A stretch of DNA of 54,227 nt from an uncultured Ruminococcus sp. (GCA_937926145.1 CALANW010000166.1:1-54227); one strand, 5' to 3'; positions 1 to 8,466 are shown, counted from the stretch's first letter. Notes: generated by a model from the letters alone, not told the origin. Numbers and translations are program-made.

Positions 1-75
1 ATAAGAGACAGATATAATATAGTGTTATAAGAAGAGGCGGAAATAAAAGTCTTTTAGGAAAATTCTGAAAAAAGC

Positions 76-104
76 TTGACAAGCCTGCCTAAATCTGATA
101 TAAT
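76..104 (+). promoter_or_regulatory. Promoter of rpsF-ssb-rpsR
   Basis: TTGACA (76-81) and TATAAT (99-104) are separated by exactly 17 bp, a consensus vegetative (SigA-type) promoter. Transcription would start near 111, giving a leader of about 60 nt before rpsF. A second TATAAT-like string at 13-18 has no good -35 within the window. Confidence 0.85.
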
Positions 105-114
105 ACTAATGTTA

Positions 115-153
115 TCCTTGCTCATACTAATTTGATGTGTGAGTAAATCCAAG
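115..153 (+). promoter_or_regulatory. Candidate S6:S18 leader hairpin
   Basis: In the rpsF leader, CTCATAC (121-127) pairs with GTGTGAG (137-143) using one G-T wobble. CTTG (117-120) pairs with CAAG (150-153) below an asymmetric internal loop. Bacterial rpsF leaders often bind the S6-S18 complex for autoregulation, so this is a candidate for that role. I do not see the CCG trinucleotide typical of the described rpsF motif, so the assignment is an inference. Confidence 0.3.
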
Positions 154-169
154 AGGAGGTGTATTTATA

Positions 170-460
170 ATGGCAAAGTTAAACGAATCTTACGAGGCCA
201 TGGTAATCTACAGCTTGACAAACGGTGAGGACGCTGCTAAGGCTCTTATCGAAAAGTTCAAGGGTATGATCGAAGCTAACGGCACACTCGAAAGCGTTGA
301 CGAGTGGGGCAAGAAGAAGCTTGCTTACGAGATCGACGACCAGGCAGAGGGCTATTACGTTCTCTACACATTCAATGCAAAGCCTGAGTTCCCTGCAGAA
401 TTCGAGCGTGTACTCAAGATCACAGACGGCGTTATGCGTTGCCTCGTTACTGTAAAGTAA
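170..460 (+). CDS. rpsF: 30S ribosomal protein S6
   Basis: Small-subunit ribosomal protein S6, which binds 16S rRNA as a heterodimer with S18. The 96-residue length is normal for the family. The ferredoxin-like pattern is visible: an N-terminal strand (YEAMVIY), a central basic segment (EWGKKKLAYEI) typical of S6, and the C-terminal MRCLVTVK strand. A strong AGGAGGTG Shine-Dalgarno precedes the ATG. It is first in the classical rpsF-ssb-rpsR operon, 25 bp before ssb, and is driven by the consensus promoter directly upstream. Codon use is strongly biased, as expected for a highly expressed gene. Confidence 0.97.
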   Translation: MAKLNESYEAMVIYSLTNGEDAAKALIEKFKGMIEANGTLESVDEWGKKKLAYEIDDQAEGYYVLYTFNAKPEFPAEFERVLKITDGVMRCLVTVK

Positions 461-485
461 TGAGCTTTTGAAAGGATAGGTTATT

Positions 486-998
486 ATGCTTAATAAAGTT
501 ATCCTCATGGGCAGACTTACTGCAGATCCCGAGCTCAGACAAACTCCTAACGGAGTCAGCACTTGTCGTTTTACTGTTGCTGTTGACAGAAATTTTGTTC
601 AGCAGGGTCAGGAAAGACAAGCTGATTTTATCACAGTAGTTGCATGGCGTCAGACAGCTGAATTTGTCAGCAGATATTTCACCAAGGGTAGAATGATCTG
701 CGTTGAGGGAAACCTCAGAACGAGCAGCTACGATGACAGAAATCATCCCGATGTCAAACACTATGTAACTGAAGTATATGCCGATCAGGTTTACTTCGCA
801 GGTGATAAAAATCCTAATGCACAGCAGGGAGGATATAATCCTAACCAGCAGTACAGCCAGCCACAGCAGTTCGCACCGCAGCAGAGCTATCAGCAGTCTG
901 CACAGCCACAGCAGCCTCAGAATAACCAGCAGGGTTTCTCTGTAGGCGACCTTAGTGATTTTGAAGAAGTGATCGGAAACAATGAATTGCCTTTCTGA
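486..998 (+). CDS. ssb: Single-stranded DNA-binding protein
   Basis: Tetrameric single-stranded DNA-binding protein acting in replication, repair and recombination. The OB fold covers about residues 1-108 (MLNKVILMGRLTADPELR, then the aromatic DNA-contacting positions). A Gln/Pro-rich flexible linker occupies about 110-155. The partner-binding tip ends in NNELPF, so the hydrophobic terminus is retained but it is less acidic than the usual DDDIPF. Position between rpsF and rpsR is the conserved arrangement in Firmicutes. An AAAGGATAGG ribosome site precedes the ATG. Confidence 0.96.
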   Translation: MLNKVILMGRLTADPELRQTPNGVSTCRFTVAVDRNFVQQGQERQADFITVVAWRQTAEFVSRYFTKGRMICVEGNLRTSSYDDRNHPDVKHYVTEVYADQVYFAGDKNPNAQQGGYNPNQQYSQPQQFAPQQSYQQSAQPQQPQNNQQGFSVGDLSDFEEVIGNNELPF

Positions 999-1044
999 TC
1001 GCATCACTAATTTTTGATCATATTTTAAACAGGAGGTTATTATC

Positions 1045-1296
1045 ATGGAGAAAGATAGAGAGAGATCTCCTCGCGGCGGCATGAAGAGAACCCGTAAAAA
1101 GGTTTGCATGTTCTGCGCTGACAGAGTAGAGAAGATCGACTATAAAGATGTTCAGAGACTTAAGAAGTGCATGACTGAAAGATCTAAGATCCTTCCAAGA
1201 CGTGTAACAGGTACTTGCGCATACCACCAGAGAGAGCTTACAAAGGCTATCAAGAGAGCAAGATACATCGCACTCGTTCCTTATGTTTCTGACTGA
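1045..1296 (+). CDS. rpsR: 30S ribosomal protein S18
   Basis: Small-subunit ribosomal protein S18, partner of S6 on the platform of the 30S subunit. 83 residues. The core KKVCMFCADRVEKIDYKD is followed by the conserved basic segment ILPRRVTGTCAYHQREL. Residues CMFC resemble the cysteine pair of zinc-type S18 (C+ paralogue); a further Cys lies in GTCAYH. A strong AGGAGG site precedes the ATG. It is last in the operon and is followed within 25 bp by an intrinsic terminator. Confidence 0.96.
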   Translation: MEKDRERSPRGGMKRTRKKVCMFCADRVEKIDYKDVQRLKKCMTERSKILPRRVTGTCAYHQRELTKAIKRARYIALVPYVSD

Positions 1297-1315
1297 TTTA
1301 AGTTAAAAACAACAG

Positions 1316-1349
1316 ATCCACTTCCGATTTTTCGGAGGTGGATTTTTTT
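1316..1349 (+). terminator. Intrinsic terminator of the rpsF operon
   Basis: A 12-bp stem (1316-1327 with 1332-1343, one G-T pair) closes a TTTT loop and is followed by a run of T to 1349, just downstream of rpsR. Confidence 0.9.
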
Positions 1350-1417
1350 ATGCTTCCAAAACTGACAATAGGGGAGTGTCGTGTATCAATATTGAACGTA
1401 TAAAACGTAAAGACATA

Positions 1418-1453
1418 TAAAAAGGCTGTACAGCTCAAAACTGTACAGCCTTT
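1418..1453 (-). terminator. Intrinsic terminator of groES-groEL
   Basis: A perfect 13-bp inverted repeat (1421-1433 with 1441-1453) around a 7-nt loop. Read on the minus strand it ends in a T-rich tail. It lies 35 bp beyond the groEL stop. Confidence 0.88.
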
Positions 1454-1488
1454 AAACTTATGAATTATACATCAAGCATACGCATTAA

Positions 1489-3114
1489 TTAATACATTCC
1501 GCCCATGCCTGCTCCGGGTGCAGCTGCAGGTGTTTCTTCCTTGATGTCAGCAACAAGGCTCTCGGTTGTAAGAACCATAGCTGCAACGGAAGCTGCATTC
1601 TGGAGTGCAGAACGTGTAACCTTTGTCGGGTCAACGATGCCTGCAGGGATCATATCACCATAGGTCTCGTTGTAAGCATCAAAGCCGTAGCCAACCTTTC
1701 TTGAACGAACGATCTTGTCAAGAATTACGCTGCCCTCAAGACCTGCGTTTGCTGCGATCTGACGGATAGGTTCTTCAAGTGCCTTGAGAACGATGGAAGC
1801 ACCTGTCTTTTCATCACCGCTGAGTGAGGAAACAAGCTTTGTTACAGCAGGCATTGCATTGATGAATGCTGTGCCGCCGCCTGCTACGATACCCTCTTCA
1901 ACAGCAGCCTTTGTAGCGGAGAGCGCATCTTCGATACGAAGTTTCTTTTCCTTCATTTCGATCTCGGTTGCAGCACCAACTCTGATAACAGCAACACCGC
2001 CGCTGAGCTTTGCAAGTCTTTCCTGAAGCTTTTCCTTGTCGAACTCGGAAGTTGTTGTTTCGATCTGTGCCTTGATCTGGTTGATCCTTTCCTTGATGTC
2101 CTGCTTGTTGCCTGCGCCGTCAACGATAACTGTGTTTTCCTTTGTGATCTTGACCTGCTTTGCCTGACCGAGCTGTTCCATAGATGTGTCGGAAAGTTCA
2201 AGTCCGATCTCGGAGGAAATTACCTGACCGCCTGTGAGAATTGCAATATCCTGAAGCATTTCCTTACGTCTGTCGCCGAAGCCCGGAGCCTTAACAGCTA
2301 CGCAGGTGAATGTGCCTCTGAGCTTGTTTACGATAAGGGTGGAAAGAGCTTCGCCCTCAACATCTTCTGCAATGATAACGAGCTTCTTGCCTGTCTTAAC
2401 GATCTGTTCAAGAAGCGGGAGGATTTCCTGGATAGAGGAGATCTTCTTGTCTGTGATAAGAATGTAAGCGTCATCGATAACAGCTTCCATCTTGTCTGTG
2501 TCGGTTACCATATAAGGTGTGATGTAACCTCTGTCGAACTGCATACCTTCAACAACTTCGGAGTATGTTTCAGCGGTCTTGGATTCTTCAATTGTGATTA
2601 CGCCGTCAGCTGTGACCTTTTCCATAGCTTCTGCAATGAGCTTGCCGACATTTTCGTCAGCAGCGGAGTTTGCGGCAACGCTTGCGATATCGTCAGAGCC
2701 GGAGATCTGAACGGAGTTAGCCTTGATAGCTTCAACAGCAGTGTCAACAGCCTTTGCCATACCCTTACGAACGATCATCGGGTTTGCGCCTGCTGCGATG
2801 TTCTTCATACCCTCTCTGATAAGAGCCTGAGCAAGAAGTGTAGCGGTCGTTGTACCGTCACCTGCTGCATCGTTTGTCTTTGTAGCAACTTCCTTAACGA
2901 GCTGTGCACCCATATTCTCAAATGGGTCTTCAAGTTCGATCTCCTTTGCAATAGTAACACCATCGTTTGTGATAAGGGGAGCGCCGAACTTCTTGTCGAG
3001 AACAACGTTCCTGCCCTTAGGTCCGAGTGTGATCTTTACTGTATTTGCGAGCTTGTCAATACCTGCCTGAAGCGACTTTCTTGCTTCTTCGCCGTAAGCT
3101 ATATTCTTTGCCAT
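1489..3114 (-). CDS. groEL: Chaperonin GroEL (60 kDa)
   Basis: ATP-driven chaperonin forming the double-ring folding chamber capped by GroES. 541 residues from the ATG of MAKNIAYGEEARKSL. A TTG three codons further upstream is in frame, but the conserved N-terminus and spacing to AAGGAG favour the ATG. Visible signatures are the nucleotide-binding LGPKGRNVVLDKKFG and GDGTTTATLLAQ segments, the apical domain around residues 190-370, and the Gly/Met-rich tail ending GAGMGGMY. It lies 37 bp downstream of groES in one CIRCE-controlled operon and is followed by a strong terminator. Confidence 0.98.
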   Translation of the reverse strand: MAKNIAYGEEARKSLQAGIDKLANTVKITLGPKGRNVVLDKKFGAPLITNDGVTIAKEIELEDPFENMGAQLVKEVATKTNDAAGDGTTTATLLAQALIREGMKNIAAGANPMIVRKGMAKAVDTAVEAIKANSVQISGSDDIASVAANSAADENVGKLIAEAMEKVTADGVITIEESKTAETYSEVVEGMQFDRGYITPYMVTDTDKMEAVIDDAYILITDKKISSIQEILPLLEQIVKTGKKLVIIAEDVEGEALSTLIVNKLRGTFTCVAVKAPGFGDRRKEMLQDIAILTGGQVISSEIGLELSDTSMEQLGQAKQVKITKENTVIVDGAGNKQDIKERINQIKAQIETTTSEFDKEKLQERLAKLSGGVAVIRVGAATEIEMKEKKLRIEDALSATKAAVEEGIVAGGGTAFINAMPAVTKLVSSLSGDEKTGASIVLKALEEPIRQIAANAGLEGSVILDKIVRSRKVGYGFDAYNETYGDMIPAGIVDPTKVTRSALQNAASVAAMVLTTESLVADIKEETPAAAPGAGMGGMY

Positions 3115-3151
3115 ATAAATCAATCTCCTTGTAATAAAATATCAGATGAAA

Positions 3152-3436
3152 TTATTCAACAACTGCGAGGATATCGTCCTGACGGAGGATAGTGTATTCC
3201 TGACCGTCGATCTTTACCTCTGTGCCGCTGTACTTGGAAATGAGGACTTTCTGACCCTTTTTAACGATCATCTTGACTTCCTTGCCGTCAACAACGCCGC
3301 CCGGTCCAACTTCAACGATCTCTGCGATCTGTGGCTTTTCCTTAGCCGAACCTGCGAGGATAATACCGCTCTTGGTGGTTTCCTCAGCCTCGGTCATCTT
3401 AATTACAACTCTGTCTGCAAGTGGTTTGATAGTCAT
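3152..3436 (-). CDS. groES: Co-chaperonin GroES (10 kDa)
   Basis: Heptameric lid of the GroEL cage. 94 residues. MTIKPLADRVVIKMTEAEE is the typical N-terminal strand. The mobile loop lies around residues 17-33 (TTKSGIILAG) and the conserved KVLISKYSGTEVKIDG segment is near the C-terminus. AAGGAGGAG precedes the ATG. First gene of the groESL operon. Its promoter and CIRCE operator lie within 110 bp upstream, so repression by HrcA under non-stress conditions is expected; hrcA itself is not in the window. Confidence 0.97.
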   Translation of the reverse strand: MTIKPLADRVVIKMTEAEETTKSGIILAGSAKEKPQIAEIVEVGPGGVVDGKEVKMIVKKGQKVLISKYSGTEVKIDGQEYTILRQDDILAVVE

Positions 3437-3487
3437 TTAAGACTCCTCCTTATATTATATAGTATTAGCAATGTTATCATCACTCTG

Positions 3488-3514
3488 TTAGCACTCTTAC
3501 TTCCTGAGTGCTAA
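3488..3514 (-). promoter_or_regulatory. CIRCE operator (HrcA binding site)
   Basis: A perfect inverted repeat, TTAGCACTC (3488-3496), 9-bp spacer, GAGTGCTAA (3506-3514), is the textbook CIRCE element. It sits 5 bp downstream of the groES -10 box, covering the expected transcription start, where HrcA binding would block groESL transcription. Confidence 0.97.
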
Positions 3515-3518
3515 ATAT

Positions 3519-3546
3519 ATTTTACCATATTCATATAGAAAATCAA
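3519..3546 (-). promoter_or_regulatory. Promoter of groES-groEL
   Basis: On the minus strand TTGATT (3541-3546) and TAAAAT (3519-3524) are separated by 16 bp, immediately upstream of the CIRCE. Confidence 0.8.
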
Positions 3547-3709
3547 GAGCTTTCACATATTTTTCTCAAAACTTTAGCAATGTGCACAATTAATTCTATA
3601 AATATGCTTGTTAAATATAAAATATGTCAAATACTTGAGCCTTTTTACGGTTAGGTTTTATTAGCACTCAATATATTGCCTGCTTTTATATAAATAATAC
3701 TATTATAGA

Positions 3710-3748
3710 ATAAAAAACTGCCGCCCGAGCATAAACCCGAGCAGCAGT
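3710..3748 (-). terminator. Intrinsic terminator of pgk
   Basis: Read on the minus strand, the arms around a short central loop (3717-3748) form a GC-rich stem with G-U pairs, followed by TTTTTTATT. It lies 28 bp beyond the pgk stop. Confidence 0.8.
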
Positions 3749-3775
3749 CCATATAAATTCATGTTTCCGAAGCAA

Positions 3776-5002
3776 TTACTTCTTGTCAGCGATAACATCA
3801 ACGCCCGGGAGTACCTTGCCTTCGAGGTATTCGAGGGAAGCACCGCCGCCTGTGGAGATGTGGCTCATCTTGTCGGAGAAGCCGAGCTGGATTACAGCAG
3901 CAGCAGAGTCACCGCCGCCGATGATTGTTGTAGCGTCTGTATCAGCGAGAGCCTGAGCAACAGCGATTGTACCTGCTGCAAGTGTTGGGTTCTCGAATAC
4001 GCCCATAGGTCCGTTCCAAACAACTGTCTTAGCTGTCTTTACAGCGTCAGCGAAGAGAGCTCTTGTCTTTTCACCAATATCAAGACCTTCCTTATCAGCA
4101 GGGATCTTGTCGGAATCAACAGTCTGAACTTCGATAGGAGCATCGATAGGATCAGGGAAACCTGCAGCAACAACTGTGTCGATAGGAAGAAGAAGCTTCT
4201 TGCCGTTCTTTTCAGCCTTAGCCATCATTTCCTTGCAGTATTCGATCTTTTCATCGTCAACGAGGGAAAGACCAACTTCGTAGCCCTTAGCCTTGAGGAA
4301 TGTGTAAGCCATACCACCGCCGATGATGAGTGTGTCGCACTTTTCGAGGAGGTTGGAGATAACGTTGAGCTTGTCAGCAACCTTAGCGCCGCCGAGGATT
4401 GCAACGAAAGGACGAACAGGGTTCTCAACTGCATTTCCGAGATACTGGATCTCCTTCTGCATGAGGTAGCCTACTGCTGTTTCCTTTACAAACTTTGTAA
4501 CTCCTGCTGTGGAAGCGTGTGCACGGTGAGCAGAACCGAAAGCGTCCATAACGAATACCTGATCGTCAACGAGATCAGCGAGTTCCTTGGAGAGGTTTTC
4601 ACCGTTCTTTGTTTCATCAGCGCCTCTGAATCTTGTGTTCTGGAGAACAACGATGTCGCCGTCAGCCATTTCAGCAACAGCCTTCTTAGCGTTCTCACCA
4701 ACTACTGTATCGTCAGCTGCGAAAGTAACCTTAGTGCCGGGGAGAAGTTCTGCAAGTCTGTCTGCAGCGGGCTTGAGGGAGAACTTGTCCTCAGGACCAT
4801 TCTTAGGCTTGCCGAGGTGAGAGCAAAGTACAACCTTGCCGCCGTCAGCTACGAGCTTCTTGATTGTAGGAAGTGCAGCTGTGATTCTGTTATCATTAGT
4901 GATCTTGCCGTCCTTGAGAGGAACGTTGAAGTCAACTCTTACGAGTACCTTCTTACCCTTTACGTTAATGTCGTCAACCGAAACTTTGTTTAATCCTGCC
5001 AT
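3776..5002 (-). CDS. pgk: Phosphoglycerate kinase
   Basis: Glycolytic enzyme transferring the acyl phosphate of 1,3-bisphosphoglycerate to ADP. 408 residues, slightly longer than the roughly 395 of many bacterial forms. The N-terminal signature KVLVRVDFNVPLKDGKIT carries the conserved Arg/Asp/Asn of the triose site. GGAKVADKLNVI and the C-terminal GGGDSAAAVIQ and STGGGASLEYLEG mark the nucleotide half. It is monocistronic here: its own promoter and terminator flank it, and gap and tpi are not adjacent. Confidence 0.97.
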   Translation of the reverse strand: MAGLNKVSVDDINVKGKKVLVRVDFNVPLKDGKITNDNRITAALPTIKKLVADGGKVVLCSHLGKPKNGPEDKFSLKPAADRLAELLPGTKVTFAADDTVVGENAKKAVAEMADGDIVVLQNTRFRGADETKNGENLSKELADLVDDQVFVMDAFGSAHRAHASTAGVTKFVKETAVGYLMQKEIQYLGNAVENPVRPFVAILGGAKVADKLNVISNLLEKCDTLIIGGGMAYTFLKAKGYEVGLSLVDDEKIEYCKEMMAKAEKNGKKLLLPIDTVVAAGFPDPIDAPIEVQTVDSDKIPADKEGLDIGEKTRALFADAVKTAKTVVWNGPMGVFENPTLAAGTIAVAQALADTDATTIIGGGDSAAAVIQLGFSDKMSHISTGGGASLEYLEGKVLPGVDVIADKK

Positions 5003-5101
5003 TGGTATGACATCCTTTCGTAATAAATTTGATTAGAGCCTAAGACCGAACGCTGACGTATTAAACCGTTCACGCTCAAAAGTCCTAAACTATACAATAC
5101 T

Positions 5102-5130
5102 ATTTTATATCATTTCGGCAGATTTTTCAA
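5102..5130 (-). promoter_or_regulatory. Promoter of pgk
   Basis: Minus-strand TTGAAA (5125-5130) and TAAAAT (5102-5107) with a 17-bp spacer. This predicts a leader of about 95 nt before the pgk ATG. Confidence 0.75.
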
Positions 5131-5197
5131 GCCCTTTTGCAAAATTTTTATATAAACGGCTGATAATTTTATCTAAGATCGGTGTAACTTCGTAAAA

Positions 5198-5830
5198 TCA
5201 AGCTTTGTTAAGCTTTTCACAAAGCTTCTTTATCACCTCGGCGAAGTAAAATTTCACTTCGTAGTTTTCGGGGTCCTGCATAAGTTCAAGCTCCTCAGCT
5301 GATATAGCACCGTTTTCGGCAGCGAGTGAAAGAACTTCGTCCGTATTCGTCACCGCAGGTAAACAAAGAGCAGGGAACATCACGCACCACCAGTTTTTGC
5401 CCTCACCCTCGCCGATGATGACCCTGAGCGCAGAATAATCACCCTCGGGAAGCTCCGCACTTCCGTAAACGCGTCTGTCGAAATGAACAGTTCCAACTTC
5501 GCAACGCACGGGATAATCATAACCCGAAGCAGCGATCTCCGAAGCCGCAGCAGCCTCAAAAAGCTGAATATTTTCCTCCGAAAGACGCTTCGCATCAGCC
5601 GCCGAAACAGCACCGCCGAAAATATCGGCACTCGCTTCAAGTACAGCATTCCTTACACGAAGCTTCAAAGCCTGATCTTCGTCCGAATCCGAGTTTGCAA
5701 TAACGTGCAGACGAAAAACGTCCTCGGTTATGCCGCGCCTGCTCTCCGCAAAAGCGCATATACCCTCGCAGAATACCGTCGTGATAAATCCAATAAGTAA
5801 AGCTGCCTGAATGATAAATTTTTTGCTCAT
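5198..5830 (-). CDS. spoIIR: Stage II sporulation protein R
   Basis: Forespore-made secreted signal that activates SpoIIGA, the protease that processes pro-sigma-E in the mother cell. 210 residues. An N-terminal hydrophobic segment (residues about 5-27, IIQAALLIGFITTVFCEGI) acts as signal or anchor. It is followed by the family core FRLHVIANSDSDEDQALKLRVRNAVL and later NWWCVMFPALCLP. Length and motif order match SpoIIR. It stands alone on the minus strand between pgk and tRNA-Thr. A sigma-F promoter would be expected, but I could not identify a convincing one. Confidence 0.93.
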   Translation of the reverse strand: MSKKFIIQAALLIGFITTVFCEGICAFAESRRGITEDVFRLHVIANSDSDEDQALKLRVRNAVLEASADIFGGAVSAADAKRLSEENIQLFEAAAASEIAASGYDYPVRCEVGTVHFDRRVYGSAELPEGDYSALRVIIGEGEGKNWWCVMFPALCLPAVTNTDEVLSLAAENGAISAEELELMQDPENYEVKFYFAEVIKKLCEKLNKA

Positions 5831-5929
5831 GAATAATGACCGTCCTTTTGCATATCATATTTGTTTGAGCATATATTTGACGCAAAATCGCAGTTTTATT
5901 CATTTTGGAAAATATTTTTTCAAAAACCC

Positions 5930-5958
5930 TTGACAAACGTGTTTTTTTGAGCTATAAT
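5930..5958 (+). promoter_or_regulatory. Promoter of tRNA-Thr
   Basis: Perfect consensus TTGACA (5930-5935), 17-bp spacer, TATAAT (5953-5958), 27 bp before the mature tRNA. Confidence 0.9.
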
Positions 5959-5985
5959 ATATAAGCGTTCTGAAATTGTGAACGT

Positions 5986-6061
5986 GCTAACTTAGCTCAG
6001 TTGGTAGAGCACATCCTTGGTAAGGATGAGGTCGTCAGTTCAAATCTGATAGTTAGCTCCA
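5986..6061 (+). tRNA. tRNA-Thr (anticodon GGT)
   Basis: A 76-nt cloverleaf with CCA encoded. Acceptor GCTAACT pairs with AGTTAGC and the discriminator is T. The anticodon stem CATCC/GGATG encloses loop TTGGTAA with GGT at 6019-6021. The T-arm contains GTTCAAAT. Own promoter upstream and terminator downstream. Confidence 0.97.
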
Positions 6062-6068
6062 TTTGAGA

Positions 6069-6107
6069 AGTCGTCCCGAGTCTGCATAGGGGCGGCTTTT
6101 TCTTTTT
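6069..6107 (+). terminator. Terminator of tRNA-Thr
   Basis: Stem AGTCGTCCC (6069-6077) with GGGGCGGCT (6089-6097, two G-U pairs), followed by TTTTTCTTTTT. Confidence 0.85.
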
Positions 6108-6154
6108 ATTGATTTAAAATTGTGCAGAAATATAGGTATTTAAGGCGGTGCAGT

Positions 6155-7105
6155 GTGAAAAAAGTATTGAGTATAGCTTTGAAAGTAATATTGATAATCA
6201 TTGCAGTGATTGTTTTATTTGTCATAATATCGTTGGTTCGCCATAAAATATGCAGTTCAAAAGAAAAAGATCTGCTTACCCCTTTAGGCGAATTGGTTGA
6301 AGTGAACGGTCACAATATGAGCGTGTACACAGAAGGCGAGGGTGACAAAACTCTTGTGTTTATGTCAGGCGGCGGAACTTGCTCTCCGATATTGGATTTT
6401 AAGTCGTTGTATTCACTGTTGAGCGATGAATACAAAATTGCAGTCGTAGAAAAATTCGGTTACGGCTTTAGTGACGTTGTAGATGAAAAAAGGGACATAG
6501 ATACAATATTGAGTGAAACAAGAACAGCGCTCGATAAAGCAGGCGTAAAAGGTCCGTATGTACTCTGTCCTCATTCAATGTCAGGCTTAGAGGCTCTGTA
6601 TTGGGCGCAGAAATATCCTGATGAGGTTGAAGCAATCGTCGGCTTGGATATGGCTGTACCTGATCATTATGATGAAATGGATATCAGTATTCCTACGATG
6701 ACGCTTGGTCAGTATGGCGCTAAATTGGGTATCACAAGATGGATACCAAGCCTTTCCGAAAGCGATGCCGTCAAGTTCGGAACGTTGTCTGATAAGGAAA
6801 AGGAGATATACAGAGCTGTATTTTATCAAAGAACTGCAACTGTGACGATGATAAATGAAGCAAAATCCGTGAAGGATAATGCGGAAATCGTAAAAGAAAA
6901 CGGAATTCCGCAAGTGCCGATGCTGTTGTTCATATCTGACGGATCGGGCGGAACGGGATTTACCGAGGAAAGGTGGAGAAGTATTCCGAAAGAGTATTTT
7001 TCCGAAAATGATAATGTCAATTTTATTGAATTGGATTGTCCACATTATGTCCACGACCATAAATATCGGGAAATAAGCGAAGAGATAAAAAGCTTTGTTA
7101 ATTAA
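6155..7105 (+). CDS. Alpha/beta hydrolase, membrane-anchored
   Basis: Predicted serine hydrolase of unknown substrate. From the preferred GTG start it has 316 residues. AGGCGG lies 6 nt upstream of that GTG; another in-frame GTG lies 11 codons further up. A single N-terminal membrane segment covers about residues 3-28 (LIIIAVIVLFVIISLV), so the catalytic domain is probably outside. Alpha/beta hydrolase fold: strand TLVFMSGGGT with oxyanion glycines, nucleophile elbow PHSMSG (Ser, instead of the usual GHSMGG), and a C-terminal histidine in DCPHYVHDH. It lies between tRNA-Thr and ilvE with its own terminator. No substrate can be assigned. Confidence 0.8.
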   Translation: MKKVLSIALKVILIIIAVIVLFVIISLVRHKICSSKEKDLLTPLGELVEVNGHNMSVYTEGEGDKTLVFMSGGGTCSPILDFKSLYSLLSDEYKIAVVEKFGYGFSDVVDEKRDIDTILSETRTALDKAGVKGPYVLCPHSMSGLEALYWAQKYPDEVEAIVGLDMAVPDHYDEMDISIPTMTLGQYGAKLGITRWIPSLSESDAVKFGTLSDKEKEIYRAVFYQRTATVTMINEAKSVKDNAEIVKENGIPQVPMLLFISDGSGGTGFTEERWRSIPKEYFSENDNVNFIELDCPHYVHDHKYREISEEIKSFVN

Positions 7106-7113
7106 ATACATAA

Positions 7114-7161
7114 TAAAAATGCGTACCATTTGTATGCTGTACAAGTGATGCGCATTTTTTA
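7114..7161 (+). terminator. Terminator between hydrolase and ilvE (possibly bidirectional)
   Basis: AAAAATGCG (7115-7123) pairs with CGCATTTTT (7151-7159). An inner TTGTA/TACAA hairpin extends the stem. T-runs follow on the plus strand and A-rich flanks allow minus-strand use by ilvE. Confidence 0.75.
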
Positions 7162-7197
7162 TTTGCTGTGTTTGTCTGAAAGGGAAGTCCCTTATAA

Positions 7198-8268
7198 TTA
7201 CTTGACCTTAACAGTCCAGTTGAACTTGTCGGGAAGCTTGCCCCACTGGATACCCGTGAGTGTGTCGTAAAGCTTCTGTGAGATCTCACCGATCTTGCCG
7301 TCATTGATAGTCATGATCTTGCTGCCGTATTTGAGTTCACCAACAGGGGAGATAACAGCAGCCGTGCCTGTGCCGAATGCTTCGTCAAACTTGCCTTCGT
7401 CATAAGCCTTGATAAGCTCATCGATAGTAATATCGCGCTCTGTAACCTTGTAACCCATATCCTTAAGTATCTGAATGCATGACTTTCTTGTGATACCGCC
7501 GAGGATAGAACCTCTGTCAAGGCTCGGTGTGATAACTTCGCCCTCAACAACGAAGAATACGTTCATAGCACCAACTTCATCAATGTACTTTCTGTGTACA
7601 CCGTCAAGCCAAAGAACCTGAGCATAACCCTGCTTCTCAGCTTCTTCCTGAGCCTTAAGGGAGATAGCGTAGTTTGCAGCAGCCTTTGTGAAGCCTGTGC
7701 CGCCCGTAACTGCACGAACATAGTTTTCTTCAACATAGATCTTAACTGGAGCAAGTCCGTTATCATAGTAAGCGCCAACAGGGGAGAGGATAATAACGAA
7801 AAGAAGATGCTTTGCAGGATGAACGCCAACCATAGGATCAACTGCGAAAATGTAAGGTCTGATGTAAAGTGAAGTTCCCTCTGCGTGTGGGATCCAGTCC
7901 TGATCTACTTCAACAAGCTTCTTGATAGCTTCAACAGCGAATGCTTCATCGATCTTAGGAATGCAAAGACGATCGTTTGAAACGTTAAGACGAGCCATGT
8001 TCTGGTCGGGGCGGAAAAGATTGATGTGACCGTCAGGCGTTCTGTAAGCCTTGAGTCCCTCAAAGTCAGCCTGACCGTAATGCAGACACATTGCAGCAGG
8101 GTCGAGCGGGATAGGACCGTAAGGAACGATTCTTGCATCGTGCCAGCCCTGACCCTCATCATAGTTCATCATGAACATGTGGTCTGTGAAAATATGGCCG
8201 AAACCAAGCTTTGTTTCATCAGTTGGCTTTGCCTTCGGTGAAGTGGTTTTAGTGATTTTTATTTCCAT
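7198..8268 (-). CDS. ilvE: Branched-chain amino acid aminotransferase
   Basis: PLP enzyme interconverting Val/Leu/Ile and their 2-oxo acids with glutamate as amino donor. 356 residues from the ATG of MEIKITKTTSPK; GGAAGG lies 8 nt upstream. An in-frame GTG three codons earlier overlaps the ribosome site and is less likely. Fold-type IV signatures: FGHIFTDHMFMM near the start, RPYIFAVDPMVGV, the PLP lysine region HRKYIDEVGAMNVFFV, and GSILGGITRKS binding the cofactor phosphate. The length and FTDHM motif suit the long bacterial (IlvK-like) BCAT subgroup. Single gene with its own promoter. Confidence 0.95.
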   Translation of the reverse strand: MEIKITKTTSPKAKPTDETKLGFGHIFTDHMFMMNYDEGQGWHDARIVPYGPIPLDPAAMCLHYGQADFEGLKAYRTPDGHINLFRPDQNMARLNVSNDRLCIPKIDEAFAVEAIKKLVEVDQDWIPHAEGTSLYIRPYIFAVDPMVGVHPAKHLLFVIILSPVGAYYDNGLAPVKIYVEENYVRAVTGGTGFTKAAANYAISLKAQEEAEKQGYAQVLWLDGVHRKYIDEVGAMNVFFVVEGEVITPSLDRGSILGGITRKSCIQILKDMGYKVTERDITIDELIKAYDEGKFDEAFGTGTAAVISPVGELKYGSKIMTINDGKIGEISQKLYDTLTGIQWGKLPDKFNWTVKVK

Positions 8269-8299
8269 TGTAAACACCTTCCATATAATTTATACTTTT

Positions 8300-8328
8300 A
8301 TCATAGCACATTTTTTTCATATTTTCAA
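8300..8328 (-). promoter_or_regulatory. Promoter of ilvE
   Basis: Minus-strand TTGAAA (8323-8328), 17-bp spacer, TATGAT (8300-8305), about 30 bp before the ATG. Confidence 0.75.
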
Positions 8329-8466
8329 GAGCATTTTATATAAAAAACGTCTTTGTACTATATATATTTGTGATAAGAAATATAACGTCAGTTTATAGAA
8401 GTGCCGAGTGATATAACATTTGTTGGTGCTTTGATCATCAAACAAACCAAATTTTTGCAAAACCCC

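Noticed and set aside
447..1109. A 220-codon minus-strand frame over ssb
   Set aside because: Antisense to ssb and into rpsR; no supporting signals.
3761..4993. A 410-codon plus-strand frame opposite pgk
   Set aside because: Antisense shadow of a highly biased gene; composition is unlike a folded protein and there is no promoter or start signal.
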